Notes: a model not told the origin generated them from the letters alone. 64,000 nucleotides of DNA from Oceanobacillus jeddahensis (GCF_000750635.1 NZ_CCDM010000001.1:930001-994000); one strand, 5' to 3'; counted from the first letter of the stretch, positions 20,501 to 28,955 are shown. Made by a program: numbers and translations.

Positions 20501-20760
20501 AAAGGACATACAAAGATCACCGCTTTGATATGATCATTTTAGTGCCGGAATCAAGTACGGTAAGAACATTGGAAGAATTAGTGTATGGTATTTTAAAAGA
20601 CCAATATACCGAAAACATGCATGAAAGTCTGGTCTATGATTTTCTGGCGGATAAAGGAATTTTACGAAAGAAAGATTATGGGAAAACACTTCCTCATGAA
20701 ATTAGAAAATCATCCGATCGTATTCAAATTGATGAAATTGGAATTGTCGAGCTTAAGTAG
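17536..20760 (+). CDS. Large protein with HhH-like repeats and a sigma-70 region 4-like helix-turn-helix
   Basis: 1074 residues, first gene of a five-gene operon. After an N-terminal ~170-residue domain there are two related ~65-residue modules (from ~184, VKDVFQENKYNTFRLFC, and ~268, VKDIFYENTYNKFLEFC). Each ends in a helix-hairpin-helix-like segment, e.g. GLPKIGKKKVEGVKEKL. Residues ~415-465 (LNERELVILSMRF...LGLTRERVRQLEKKI) are a clear sigma-70 region 4-type DNA-binding helix-turn-helix. The remaining ~600 residues are helical and acidic, perhaps several winged-helix-like units, with no motif I can name. No sigma region 2 is present, so it is not a classical sigma factor. Likely role (inference): DNA-recognition or scaffold subunit for the helicase and ATPase encoded next. 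Nine bases separate it from the next start. Confidence 0.75.
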   Translation: MRDYVLIPNFIDDVHEIHSHYLNDFFQSVVVEGNKFSLATLRQLYMEDRDRFITVTDELALRGFTFFTEKPNNILPSFSCDFSHFIDVTSNKDVYKQFNFQRHGLTGFQHRFQVESDLFFHKIPIGCFKYINASVHERELENEFRSAGFNIISLNDAQNQAADEHLYETVNTHAIKEHAETYFVKDVFQENKYNTFRLFCRKKNIDSLDQISASVLEEFKNSKGVGAHRFEIVRDQLIAYGFTDVQSQEEHTDDTFIIADENYLASTMKVKDIFYENTYNKFLEFCEENNIDNISEITHQHIKQFAGLPKIGKKKVEGVKEKLHSISEELNDENNHLFTTGDLYPYLKDMELHDLLNIFEMEMELHADMAIDELEGRDLKELEHLGNLRQLYQLSHKLQKLSDPAKVLKELKRQLNERELVILSMRFSEGNTLEGTGQQLGLTRERVRQLEKKIVGKIERFLEINQFTFILSLVINFKPYISDEALRTIIGDDHADILDLFKEKEIVLYYAEELEQFFLDENQKQQFIEKLNDIVEELPETFNLKDYDNLLEDILQTDHDMNIELILQNYGYNRYGRLYSLNRLGILQVLELIFQNYIHEPVRLDDASADMIRDLAAEHFDYQLGESLRSIEGRLRDSENIILVDKNTFQWFEPEQVDPDLIEDIKNYLTKVFETRAVINAQEVYETFEDRLTAYQVFNKLHLYSVIKFFLDEEFDIGKGNTLNIYRDSEDKLNAEDRLIATIKSLGGVCSRDELEKVLKWPRYKIDLTISSSDQMITWEKNKVRLFDTLLTQEEKEALIEVVNNNMEKGYTTSSLILEQIMFDKVLAPLIHKKDINSSTKMASIIKNLMPSVKGHSNFLYVETGSYTTFEDVILDHFREETTRKEIQSFILEHGFKDLMALNYLNKIIDHGYFTEIDMGMYYPSDKLHIPDEAVKALKQFITEKMGSQAYISLSAIEGYRSALPAIDFQWNPVLMKSILINNGYRQIERTYKDHRFDMIILVPESSTVRTLEELVYGILKDQYTENMHESLVYDFLADKGILRKKDYGKTLPHEIRKSSDRIQIDEIGIVELK

Positions 20761-20768
20761 GTGAAGAA

Positions 20769-22832
20769 ATGTCTTTTCAAACATTAGATTTACAATATAA
20801 ATATCGTTCTTCCCACCATAAAATTCATGAAGACTTTTACCAAAAATGCTTACAGGAAGCAGTGAAATACGATCGGGCTGTAGGTTATTTTACAAGCAAC
20901 AGTTTAAGTCTTTTAGCAGAGGGACTGGAGATGTTCCTGGAAAAATCCGGTGTGATCAGAATTATTGCGAATCCGCATTTAACGAAAGAAGATGTGGAAG
21001 CAATCGAATTTGGCTATAAGGCAAAATATGATATTGTCATGGAATCGATGCTGAGAGAACTGGAATTGAGTAGGAAGACCATTGAAGAGGATGCTTTGAA
21101 CACCCTTGCCTGGTTAATCTATAAAGGACAGTTGGAAATTAAAATTGCTTTTACAAAGAACAACAGTATTTACCATGAAAAATTCGGGATTTTCTATGAC
21201 CTCGAAGGTAATAGAGTCGCCTTCTCCGGTTCCGCCAATGAAACAGCCGGCGGAATCCGAGATAATTTTGAAAAGATTGATGTTTTCTTTAAGCAACATG
21301 ACATGGAACGGATTAATGATATGGAGCAAGACTTTGAAGATCTTTGGAATGATTCTACTCCGAATCTTTCTGTCATTGAGATACCCGCTATTATTAAAGA
21401 GAAATTATTAACTTATAGAAAAGGGTCTAAACCAATGTCATCCAAACCAGAACAAATGAAGCCGAGGCCTTACCAGGAAGAGGCTATTCAGGCTGTGAAG
21501 AACAACCATTGGCATGGAATATTAGAAATGGCTACGGGTACAGGAAAAACCATTACAAGTCTGCTGATATCCAAAGCATTTTTAAAGGAAAAAGGCCGGA
21601 TGTTTTTAGTAATCATTGTTCCTTTTACACATTTAATCGAACAATGGATTGAAAACTGTGAAATGATGGGCTTTACACATATTACGAAATGTTATGGATC
21701 TAAAAAGAAGTGGTCCAGTCAGTTACAGACGGATGTTCGAGATTTTAATGTAGGGGTCATGGACCAGCATGTCGCCATCACCACATACCGCTCGGCTGCT
21801 TCTGCTGAATTTAATGATCTTATCGCGAAACTCAGAAAAGATTCCTTTTTAATCTCTGATGAGTGCCATTATTTTGGAGTGAAGAGCCTTCGCAAGAATA
21901 AATTAGGCAATATGGAAGCCAAAGTCGGTCTTTCGGCAACCCCTCAACGCTGGTGGGATGATGTCGGCACGGAATACATTGAATCCTTTTTCGGTCCGCC
22001 TGTGTATCAATATGATATGAAAACAGCGATTCAAAATGGCGCGCTTACCGAATACAGTTATCACCCGATCCAGACTGAGTTTAATGAGGATGAGCTGCAA
22101 CGTTATGAACAGCTTACCAAACGGCTGATTCATTTATATAGTGATGAAAAAGCAAATAAAGAAGAAATCAGTGAAGTTAATCGGAAACGGAGCCTGATTA
22201 TTAGTAAAGCAGAAAATAAGAAGGAAGTCCTCTTTTCCATATTTGATAAGAAAGAGCGGGAGAGTGTGTCCCATACGCTGGTGTACTGTGCACCGGGTGA
22301 AATAGAAATAATAACCAAAAGCCTTGCTGAACTTGGGTACCGGGTACACCGGTTCGATTCTGAAATTCAGCTGAATGAACGGATGAAAATATTAGAGGCC
22401 TTTGACCGGGGCACGATTCAAATTTTAGTTGCGATTAAGTGTTTAGATGAAGGGGTCGATGTCCCAAGCACAAAAGTAGCGTACTTTCTTGCAAGTACAT
22501 CGAATCCAAGGGAATTTGTACAGCGGAGAGGAAGAATTCTTAGATCCCATGCAGATAAAAATATAGCAAGCATTTATGACTTTATCGTTTTGCCGAGCCT
22601 GGCCAATGATCAAATGTATAAATCGATCGCTTCGAAAGAGTTGCCGCGTTTCTCGGAGTTTTCCCGGTTTGCGATTAATAATTATAATGCAAGGCAGGAA
22701 ATCGGCAAATATTTAGTGCCATTTCATCTGGAATATTTAATGGATAAACTGCCTTGGGAAGTGTACAATGAATTTCAACAAATGGAGGGTAATGATGAAA
22801 ACAACGAAGGAATTAGACCAAAAAATCAATGA
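20769..22832 (+). CDS. PLD-family nuclease domain fused to SF2 helicase
   Basis: 687 residues. The N-terminal ~200 residues show the phospholipase D/endonuclease signature (IYHEKFGIFYD with HxK at ~135-137, then SGSANETAGG). A superfamily 2 helicase follows: motif I MATGTGKT (~254), motif II DECH (~363, SDECHYFGVKS), motif III LSATPQRWW, motif V LDEGVDVP and motif VI QRRGRILR (~582). This order recalls helicase-nucleases of restriction systems, including the enzyme annotated as the restriction component of some DNA phosphorothioation systems (from memory). Likely DNA translocation plus cleavage. Only one HxK is seen, so active-site formation would need a dimer, as for other single-motif PLD nucleases. 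Confidence 0.85.
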   Translation: MSFQTLDLQYKYRSSHHKIHEDFYQKCLQEAVKYDRAVGYFTSNSLSLLAEGLEMFLEKSGVIRIIANPHLTKEDVEAIEFGYKAKYDIVMESMLRELELSRKTIEEDALNTLAWLIYKGQLEIKIAFTKNNSIYHEKFGIFYDLEGNRVAFSGSANETAGGIRDNFEKIDVFFKQHDMERINDMEQDFEDLWNDSTPNLSVIEIPAIIKEKLLTYRKGSKPMSSKPEQMKPRPYQEEAIQAVKNNHWHGILEMATGTGKTITSLLISKAFLKEKGRMFLVIIVPFTHLIEQWIENCEMMGFTHITKCYGSKKKWSSQLQTDVRDFNVGVMDQHVAITTYRSAASAEFNDLIAKLRKDSFLISDECHYFGVKSLRKNKLGNMEAKVGLSATPQRWWDDVGTEYIESFFGPPVYQYDMKTAIQNGALTEYSYHPIQTEFNEDELQRYEQLTKRLIHLYSDEKANKEEISEVNRKRSLIISKAENKKEVLFSIFDKKERESVSHTLVYCAPGEIEIITKSLAELGYRVHRFDSEIQLNERMKILEAFDRGTIQILVAIKCLDEGVDVPSTKVAYFLASTSNPREFVQRRGRILRSHADKNIASIYDFIVLPSLANDQMYKSIASKELPRFSEFSRFAINNYNARQEIGKYLVPFHLEYLMDKLPWEVYNEFQQMEGNDENNEGIRPKNQ

Positions 22833-22968
22833 ATTTCCGGAGCATCTGTCAGCATTAGCAAAATATCTGATGAAAGATATAGATGGAGGAAATTTATCCA
22901 ATACACAAATGGAAGAGCGTATTCGAAAGGAAATTAGAGAAACGGTGTTGGAGGACATAAATAAATGA
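22795..22968 (+). CDS. 57-residue protein embedded in the defence-like operon
   Basis: The ATG at 22795 fits GGAGGG (22784-22789); it overlaps the end of the helicase gene by 38 nt, and its stop overlaps the next ATG (ATGA at 22965). The peptide (MKTTKELDQKINEFPEHL...) is highly charged and helical. The tight overlaps on both sides indicate translational coupling and fixed stoichiometry, so I treat it as a genuine subunit or small regulator. No family recognised. Confidence 0.65.
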   Translation: MKTTKELDQKINEFPEHLSALAKYLMKDIDGGNLSNTQMEERIRKEIRETVLEDINK

Positions 22969-24995
22969 AATTATTAAAAATCTCAATGGAGAATTTCAGA
23001 CAATTTTATGGAAAGCAACAAGATATTGAATTTGCGGCTGGAGATCAAAATATTACCATTATTTTTGGTGAGAACGGGAAAGGGAAGACAGGAATATTCC
23101 GGGCGCTGATGTTTGGATTATATGGCAGTGTTTATATTGAACAGGATAATCCCAAAGAGGAGCTGCACCTGGTGAATTTTCTTGCTTTAGAAGAAGCTGG
23201 GAATATGCCTGTGGAAGCTAAAGTTTGTCTTCAATTTGAGTCAAAAGGAAAAACCTATGAATTGCATCGAAGTGTGATGGGCGTAATGACTGGAAAGGGT
23301 ATTAAAGAACAGCTCGGCGATGTAGAACTGTTTATTACGGATGAAATCGGTAATTTCAGCCCGGAGTCGATCAAAGATGAAACGGAAGTACAACGGATTA
23401 TTAATGACATTCTCGATGAGAGTATTAAAGATTTCTTCCTGTTTGATGCAGAAAAAATAGAGACGTTAGCAAAAACAGATAAGAACGTCAAAGAAGAAGT
23501 AAAAAATGGCATTGTGAAATTATTGCATATCGATAAGATTGAAGCGGCTATTCATTTATTAAATAAGCTGTACACCTCTGAAAAACGCAGACTGACGCAG
23601 GACTCCCAAAACCTGGGGTTACGGCAGAAGGAAAATGAAATAGAAGAATTAACGAATGAAATTAAGGATTTAGAAGAGAAAATCGCATTGAAGGATTCGA
23701 ACATTCAAGCATGTACCCAGGAAATTGATGAAATTGAGACGAAGCTTTCGGAAAATGAAGACGTGAAAAAAATTCAAGAAAAATATAATGAAACGAAAGA
23801 AAAGAAAACGTATGAGCAGCGGTTGCTCAAAGCAAAAAAAGATGAGATGAAAAACATCTTATTAGCTGATGGATCCAATCTTATTTTGAAGGATACATAT
23901 TATTCTGTGAAAAATTATTTGGATCAGGTCCTTGTGGATCAGCAAGATTTGATTCCCATCGAAGTGATTGAGAAATCATTGAATGAGATGATCTGTGCCT
24001 GCTGTGGAACCGATCTTCGGGAAAATCCGGACCATTTAAGCAACGTGGAAGTATTAAAGAACAGCTTCAAACGTTCGAATTTAACTCCGCTCATTTCTTT
24101 AATCCATTCCATGGTACATGATTTTCAGATTAATGAAGAAGATACGATGCATACCATTGATACGAGTTTGAAAGAATTCAGGGAAATTAAAAATAACATT
24201 ACTGCAGTCGACCGGCAATTGGAAGCTTTCCAGGCAGACATTTCCAATAAGGCGCAAGAACAGGAAAATCTCAGTAATTTGGAAACTACTTTAAAACAGA
24301 AGAAACAAGACTTAGAAAATTTTAAAGTAGATTTTGTAAAGATGAAGGATCAAATGACGGAAAAAGAAAATAAAAAGAAAGCGAAAGAAAAAGAGTTCAG
24401 CCATTTACTCAGCCAAAACGAGAGCTTAAAAGTGGATGCGAAAGTTCTTCAATATATTGAGGAATTAAAGAATGAATTTGAAAAAGTCTTTGTCGAGTAC
24501 AGTGATCATATGAGGCATCGTTTAATGGAAGAAGCTACCTCCATTTTCAAATTTTTAATCGATCGTAAAGATAAAGACCTTATCAGTAAAATTGATATTA
24601 ATGAGAAATATGAGATTGAAATTTTGGGCTGGGACCAAGTAAATATTACGCAGGATATCTCTCAAGGACAGCGCCAAGTCGTTTCTTTATCATTTATCAC
24701 TGCTTTGGCAAAGGTAGCTACTGGAGATGATGTAGATATTTCCTTCCCGCTGTTTATGGATACGCCATTCGGCAGGGTCAGCGGAAACAACAGGGACCAG
24801 TTAATTGAAAATATCCCGCTGTTATCCTCTCAGTGGATTCTGTTATTAACGGATACCGAATTATCCAAAACAGAAGAAATGAAATTTAAAGCGACAGGGA
24901 AATTAGGGAAATGGTATAAATTAGATCAAATTAAAAATGGACATTCTGATATTGTGGAACTCGACCTTCAGGATGCTCTAGCGACCAGGGGGTAA
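22965..24995 (+). CDS. DndD-like SMC/Rad50-type ATPase with zinc hook
   Basis: 676 residues. It starts MKLLKISMENFRQFYGKQQ, the opening typical of DndD and other RecF/SbcC-like ATPases. Walker A is GENGKGKT (~37-44). Two coiled-coil arms (~210-290 and ~390-520) flank a zinc-hook-like ICACCGTD (~342-349). The ABC signature region is SQGQRQVVSLS (~565) and Walker B is FPLFMDTPFGR (~596). DndD is the ATPase of the DNA phosphorothioation complex, but dndA-C are not in this window, so here it more likely serves the helicase-nuclease. Overlaps the small upstream gene by 4 nt. Confidence 0.85.
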   Translation: MKLLKISMENFRQFYGKQQDIEFAAGDQNITIIFGENGKGKTGIFRALMFGLYGSVYIEQDNPKEELHLVNFLALEEAGNMPVEAKVCLQFESKGKTYELHRSVMGVMTGKGIKEQLGDVELFITDEIGNFSPESIKDETEVQRIINDILDESIKDFFLFDAEKIETLAKTDKNVKEEVKNGIVKLLHIDKIEAAIHLLNKLYTSEKRRLTQDSQNLGLRQKENEIEELTNEIKDLEEKIALKDSNIQACTQEIDEIETKLSENEDVKKIQEKYNETKEKKTYEQRLLKAKKDEMKNILLADGSNLILKDTYYSVKNYLDQVLVDQQDLIPIEVIEKSLNEMICACCGTDLRENPDHLSNVEVLKNSFKRSNLTPLISLIHSMVHDFQINEEDTMHTIDTSLKEFREIKNNITAVDRQLEAFQADISNKAQEQENLSNLETTLKQKKQDLENFKVDFVKMKDQMTEKENKKKAKEKEFSHLLSQNESLKVDAKVLQYIEELKNEFEKVFVEYSDHMRHRLMEEATSIFKFLIDRKDKDLISKIDINEKYEIEILGWDQVNITQDISQGQRQVVSLSFITALAKVATGDDVDISFPLFMDTPFGRVSGNNRDQLIENIPLLSSQWILLLTDTELSKTEEMKFKATGKLGKWYKLDQIKNGHSDIVELDLQDALATRG

Positions 24996-25004
24996 AACAG
25001 AGAA

Positions 25005-25457
25005 ATGGACTTTCTATTAGATCAAATTCTTTTCTACACCAGTGAAAAACATCAAGACATCTACATTCATCTAAACACGAAATTTGATATGAAGTATCAG
25101 GATTTATTTATGATTTGTGCAAGTCTCGGATTTAAGCATAATAAAAGAGCACCACGCGAGAATCAAGGCAGGGAATTCCGGTCGAACTACCTGAATACGA
25201 ATCAAAGAGCCACTGCTTATTCGATTATTCTAAGTGATCCGGAGATAGGAAAAAATATCGAACAATTTGAAGACCCTGAATTCAAAAGAAAAGCTAGAAA
25301 ACATTTGGAAGAATATGCAGAAGGCGGCATCGAAATTCTGATTGATGAAGTATTTGGCAGCCGTTGGGATGGAAATAAGTTAGACCCCAATTATTCAGAA
25401 TATGAAATAGATATTTTGAGTTATATTTATTCTGATGTGAAGGCAGTTCCGTTTTAG
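25005..25457 (+). CDS. Small protein resembling a phosphorothioation-associated family
   Basis: 150 residues, last gene of the operon, 9 bp after the ATPase gene. Features are DLFMICASLGFKHNKRAP near residue 33, an REFRSNYLNTNQRATAYSIIL segment, and HLEEYAEGGIEILID near 105. The pattern (an ASLGF..R.P stretch followed by EYA.GG) recalls the ~150-residue proteins named DNA phosphorothioation-associated protein 4; I state this from memory and it needs a profile search. No catalytic motif is evident. It may bridge the helicase to DNA or to the ATPase. Confidence 0.6.
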   Translation: MDFLLDQILFYTSEKHQDIYIHLNTKFDMKYQDLFMICASLGFKHNKRAPRENQGREFRSNYLNTNQRATAYSIILSDPEIGKNIEQFEDPEFKRKARKHLEEYAEGGIEILIDEVFGSRWDGNKLDPNYSEYEIDILSYIYSDVKAVPF

Positions 25458-25493
25458 GTTTTGGGGGATGGATATAGAGTGATGCTGTAACTG

Positions 25494-25545
25494 ATAGCCT
25501 TTAATAGAGTAATCATTTTTACGAATGATGCTCTGTTAGGGCTAT
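25494..25545 (+). terminator. Nested stem-loop at the end of the defence-like operon
   Basis: ATAGCC(25494-25499)/GGCTAT(25540-25545) encloses AGAG-ATCATT(25506-25517)/AATGAT-CTCT(25524-25534). It stands 36 bp after the last stop; no clear T-run, so it may be an imperfect terminator. Confidence 0.45.
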
Positions 25546-25658
25546 TAAGTTTGTTTAGTATTGTAAATTCGTGTGTTTCTTTAGCTAAGTATTACAGTGA
25601 TTTAGTTGAAAGTTTATGATAGATGTTTTTTTAACCTCTCTTTTGCGAAAATGTACCA

Positions 25659-26175
25659 CTAATTATGGAGGGTTTTGACACTTATAAAGAAAGGAGCTAT
25701 GGCAGTTGAACCATCTCCCCATAGCATGATTTGGTTGATTAATTTTTGATATACAACAATTCCACCATCAATGAGCTTGTTTGTAACCATGTGAATATTT
25801 AAACAAATGTTAAAAACAAATGTTACGGCTCTATCCCAACAAAAGCGTATGTAGAACGGATAATTCATTCAAAGCTCTGCTGGAAATGAACGTTCCATCC
25901 TGGTATTCAATGAGGATCAGTACGGCGATAAAGGACAAACAATTAAGGGTGCGGCTGACATATGCTAATTCTTCAGTGTAAAAGTGTAAAGCCTTCCTTA
26001 AAAGATAGTAATCCTTGCTACGTTTGGTGGTAAAAAGATTGAAATGCTGATACATATTGAATACCACATCCCCCGGTATAATTGATAAAAGTGGCAAATG
26101 CTTGCCGATCACTGGTATATTCCAGTGATCGTATTTAAACCATGAATTAAGGAGTGAAGTTAAAGAAGTTATCAA
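25659..26175 (-). pseudogene. Remnants including a YitT-family membrane protein fragment
   Basis: On the minus strand 25868-25659 reads ICLNIHMVTNKLIDGGIVVYQK, close to the conserved LN-F-V-NKLIDGG stretch of YitT/DUF161 membrane proteins, followed by unrelated residues. An adjoining ORF (26175-25831, 114 residues, FKYDHWNIPVIGKHLPLL...) overlaps it in another frame and has no start signal or family that I recognise. Both look like eroded genes at the edge of the defence-like island. Confidence 0.35.
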
Positions 26176-26190
26176 GAGTTATAAGCATTC

Positions 26191-26964
26191 TTAACTAAAA
26201 TACATTCTCACTCCAACAATACATAACACGATAGATAACATTTTTAAAATTGTTTGTCCTGAAAGCTTTTTGGCAATAAAAACACCCAATTGGGCTCCAA
26301 TAATAACTCCTAAACCGCCCCAGAACACAATAGACCAATTAACATTGTTGTAAAAAATATGTGTTGATACACCGACTAAAGAATAAATACATAAAGAAAA
26401 AATAGATGTCGCTGCAGCTTGATGTACAGACAGCCCGAATAAATATATAAGAATAGGTACTAATAGCCACCCGCCTCCGATGCCAAGAAAACTTGAAATA
26501 ATACCCATTAATAAACCTAAAAGAATAAGCCGATAAGTTTTTATCTGCAAGGTAATATCTATATTACTCTTTTTCTTATTTAAACTAAAATTAGAATTTT
26601 TATATAATAATACTATTCCAAAGATCAATAATATACTTGCAAACGACCAATAAAATACTTTAGAGTTTGCATCGATAAATTGCAAAAGCCATGCTCCCAG
26701 TACCGAACTGGGTATAGCGCCGATAATAATAGAACCCCCTATCCGGTAGTTGATGTTTTTTTGTTTTGCGTATCCAATTATTGCTGAGAAGGTATTAATA
26801 AATACAATTACTAACCCTGAGGCTGCAGCAGCCACAGGGTCAATATTAAGCAATATTAAAAGTGCAGGTACAAAAATGAAGCCACCGCCTGCGCCAACAA
26901 TTGTTCCATACCCTCCTGCTATAATTCCTATGATAAGGATAAATATGGCTGTAGTCACTTCCAT
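26191..26964 (-). CDS. TSUP family (TauE/SafE) anion permease
   Basis: 257 residues, about eight membrane helices in two halves, each with the family's small-residue motif: GGYGTIVGAGGGFIFVPALL near residue 17 and SSFLGIGGGWLLVPILIYLF near 160. TauE/SafE proteins move sulfite, sulfonates or other small organic acids across the membrane. The LysR-type gene just upstream in the same direction is the likely regulator, sharing a box in the intergenic region (27043-27063). Substrate not determinable. Confidence 0.85.
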   Translation of the reverse strand: MEVTTAIFILIIGIIAGGYGTIVGAGGGFIFVPALLILLNIDPVAAAASGLVIVFINTFSAIIGYAKQKNINYRIGGSIIIGAIPSSVLGAWLLQFIDANSKVFYWSFASILLIFGIVLLYKNSNFSLNKKKSNIDITLQIKTYRLILLGLLMGIISSFLGIGGGWLLVPILIYLFGLSVHQAAATSIFSLCIYSLVGVSTHIFYNNVNWSIVFWGGLGVIIGAQLGVFIAKKLSGQTILKMLSIVLCIVGVRMYFS

Positions 26965-27042
26965 GATATCTTTCCCCCATAAACTTTGTATACTATCTAA
27001 ATTAACAAAGAGTAAAAGTGTTGCATACTAAATATTAGTGAT

Positions 27043-27063
27043 GGGGTATAACTAAAAGGTATA
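27043..27063. promoter_or_regulatory. LysR-type box upstream of the TauE gene
   Basis: GGGTATAACTAAAAGGTATA here closely matches, in reverse orientation, the sequence at 28039-28057 upstream of the lysR gene (GGGTATAACCAAAAGTTAT on the minus strand). Two such boxes before the only two genes of this unit suggest a shared LysR operator. Confidence 0.55.
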
Positions 27064-27071
27064 AATTGTAT

Positions 27072-27971
27072 TTAGTTCTTTTTTAATAAACTCATAAAAT
27101 CTTCAACGCTTTTTTTATTAAAACGGCTTTTTTTCTTAACTAACCACAAATTTCTTTTAAAAGATGTATTATTTATTTTTATCTCACGGAATACACCCTG
27201 TTTCAGTTCTTTTTGCACAGCGTATTTTGAAACAATACTGATTCCTAAACCAGCTTCTACAGCACTTTTAATAGCTTGTGTGCTTCCTAATTCCATGTAG
27301 TTTTCTATTTTTTCTAAAACCCCTTGTCTATTTAATAAATTTTCTATAATAAGTCTTGTTCCTGATGTCGGTTCCCTCCAAATCATTTTTTCTTTTGCAA
27401 GGTCGTCTATACTTATTTCATCCATGTTTGACCAACTATGCTCTATAGGGTGAATAAGAATTAACTCATCTTTTTCAAAGGGTTCAACACTAAAATCATT
27501 GTTGTTATCCATGGCACCTTCTACTAAAGCGAGATCAATAACATCATTAGATAGAGACTCTAATACCTTTGGAGTGTTGTCAACAATAAGAGTTATTTTC
27601 ACTTTTGGATATTCTTTTTTGAATACTCCTAATACTTTTGGTAAGAAATATTCCCCTAAAGTATAACTGGCCCCTACCTTTAAACTAGATTTTGTTTTTT
27701 TGATATTATCTAAAATTGTTTCTTTAGAACGTTTGTAATCGGAAACAATAGATTTCGCTATGGGGTATAGAATTTTTCCGTTATCATTTAAAGATAATCT
27801 GCCTTCTTTTCTATTAAACAATGTTGTACCATAGGTATCTTCAAGCTGACGCATTTGCTTTGTTACAGCTGGTTGGGATACATAAGAAAGTTTTGCTGCT
27901 TGGCTTATACTACCTAGGTCAACTACAAGGCAAAACATTTTTAGAGTTTCTATATTCATTTTATCTAACAC
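27072..27971 (-). CDS. LysR-family transcriptional regulator
   Basis: 299 residues. N-terminal winged helix-turn-helix (LKMFCLVVDLGSISQAAKLSYVSQPAVTKQMRQLE, residues ~10-45) and a substrate-binding-protein-like effector domain from ~90, including VGASYTLGEYFLPKVLGVFKKEYP and the EAGLGISIVSKYAV region. The type matches CysL/CbbR-like regulators of anion or sulfur metabolism. It lies 107 bp upstream of the TauE/SafE permease gene on the same strand, so the two probably form a regulatory pair. Confidence 0.85.
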   Translation of the reverse strand: MLDKMNIETLKMFCLVVDLGSISQAAKLSYVSQPAVTKQMRQLEDTYGTTLFNRKEGRLSLNDNGKILYPIAKSIVSDYKRSKETILDNIKKTKSSLKVGASYTLGEYFLPKVLGVFKKEYPKVKITLIVDNTPKVLESLSNDVIDLALVEGAMDNNNDFSVEPFEKDELILIHPIEHSWSNMDEISIDDLAKEKMIWREPTSGTRLIIENLLNRQGVLEKIENYMELGSTQAIKSAVEAGLGISIVSKYAVQKELKQGVFREIKINNTSFKRNLWLVKKKSRFNKKSVEDFMSLLKKN

Positions 27972-28038
27972 CTCTCTTTACTATTTGATGCAAACTTATT
28001 AACTCTATCCTACACTATTTTACATTAAACTATCCCAA

Positions 28039-28057
28039 GAATAACTTTTGGTTATAC
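28039..28057. promoter_or_regulatory. LysR-type operator upstream of lysR gene
   Basis: ATAAC(28041-28045)-TTTTG-GTTAT(28051-28055) is a perfect inverted repeat of T-N11-A type, about 70 bp upstream of the lysR start; its copy stands upstream of the TauE gene. Confidence 0.55.
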
Positions 28058-28181
28058 CCTATAATTTATGTTTACTTTAATTTTATAATATCTAGTGTTA
28101 TTCTCAAAATGCAAGATAATATAAAATAATTAATTTTGTATGCCTTTTCATAAAGGTTTTATCATCGAACGGAGTGAGGAT

Positions 28182-28955
28182 ATGGTTGTATCTAATGCAG
28201 TAACAGTACAATCAGTTGACCGGGCTATTCAAATAATTAAGAAGCTTAAAGAAAACCCGGATGGAATTGGTGTAACTGATCTATCTATAATACTTGGCGT
28301 TTCCAAAAGTACTGTACATAGATTATTGATGTCTCTTTATCAAGGTGGTTTTGTCAGGCAGGATTCTATAACAGACAAGTATAAGTTAGGCTTTCACTTT
28401 TTAGAAATAGCCGATGTTGTTCGTGAAAATTTGGATGTTAGAAATATAGCAGCACCACTTCTTAATGAACTTTCGTCAATAACAGGGGAAACAGTGCATC
28501 TAGTAATCAGGGATCAGGATGAAGTGGTGTATATTGATAAAGTAGAAAGTCCGGAAACGATAAGGATGTATTCAAGAGTAGGGAAAAGAGCACCGATGCA
28601 CTGTACAGGTGTTGGAAAAGTTTTTTTAGCTTATTTATCTATGGATGAAGTTAAAGAAATTATAAAAGAAAAGCCATTAAAAAGATTTACCAGTAATACG
28701 ATATGTTCGCAAGAAGACCTAATTAAAGAATTAAATTTAATCCGGAAAAATGGTTACGCAATCGATGATGAAGAACACGAACTAGGAGTAAAATGTGCAG
28801 CAGCACCTATCTTGAATTTTAAAGGTAATATTACAGCAGCATTAAGTGTGGCTGCACCAATAATGCGGATAGATTCTGAGAAGTTTAGTTTAATGACCAA
28901 ACAAGTGATAAAATATTCTAATGAACTTTCTGAATTGATAGGAAGTTACAAATAA
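28182..28955 (+). CDS. IclR-family regulator (KdgR-like)
   Basis: 257 residues from ATG 28182 (GGAGTGAGGA at 28171-28180); the upstream in-frame ATG 28140 has no ribosome site. An N-terminal winged helix (SVDRAIQIIKKLKEN, VTDLSIILGVSKSTVHRLLMSL) is followed by the IclR effector domain (VHLVIRDQDEVVYIDKVES, CTGVGKVFLAYL, HELGVKCAAAPI). The gene precedes the tripartite transporter and 2-keto-3-deoxygluconate genes, so it probably senses a sugar acid or KDG and controls that operon through the palindrome at 29102-29130. Confidence 0.85.
   Translation: MVVSNAVTVQSVDRAIQIIKKLKENPDGIGVTDLSIILGVSKSTVHRLLMSLYQGGFVRQDSITDKYKLGFHFLEIADVVRENLDVRNIAAPLLNELSSITGETVHLVIRDQDEVVYIDKVESPETIRMYSRVGKRAPMHCTGVGKVFLAYLSMDEVKEIIKEKPLKRFTSNTICSQEDLIKELNLIRKNGYAIDDEEHELGVKCAAAPILNFKGNITAALSVAAPIMRIDSEKFSLMTKQVIKYSNELSELIGSYK

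Larger units (their letters stand above)
25458..26190. other. 0.7-kb gap holding degraded coding remnants
   Basis: Contains the stem-loop at 25494-25545 and, on the minus strand, the remnants at 25659-26175. No intact gene is supported here. Confidence 0.5.

Noticed and set aside
17536..20760. A true sigma-70 factor
   Set aside because: Only a region 4-like helix-turn-helix is present; region 2 and other core-binding parts are absent and the protein is three times too long.
25831..26175. 114-aa minus ORF as a gene
   Set aside because: No start signal or family; overlaps a degraded YitT-like fragment. Kept only as debris.
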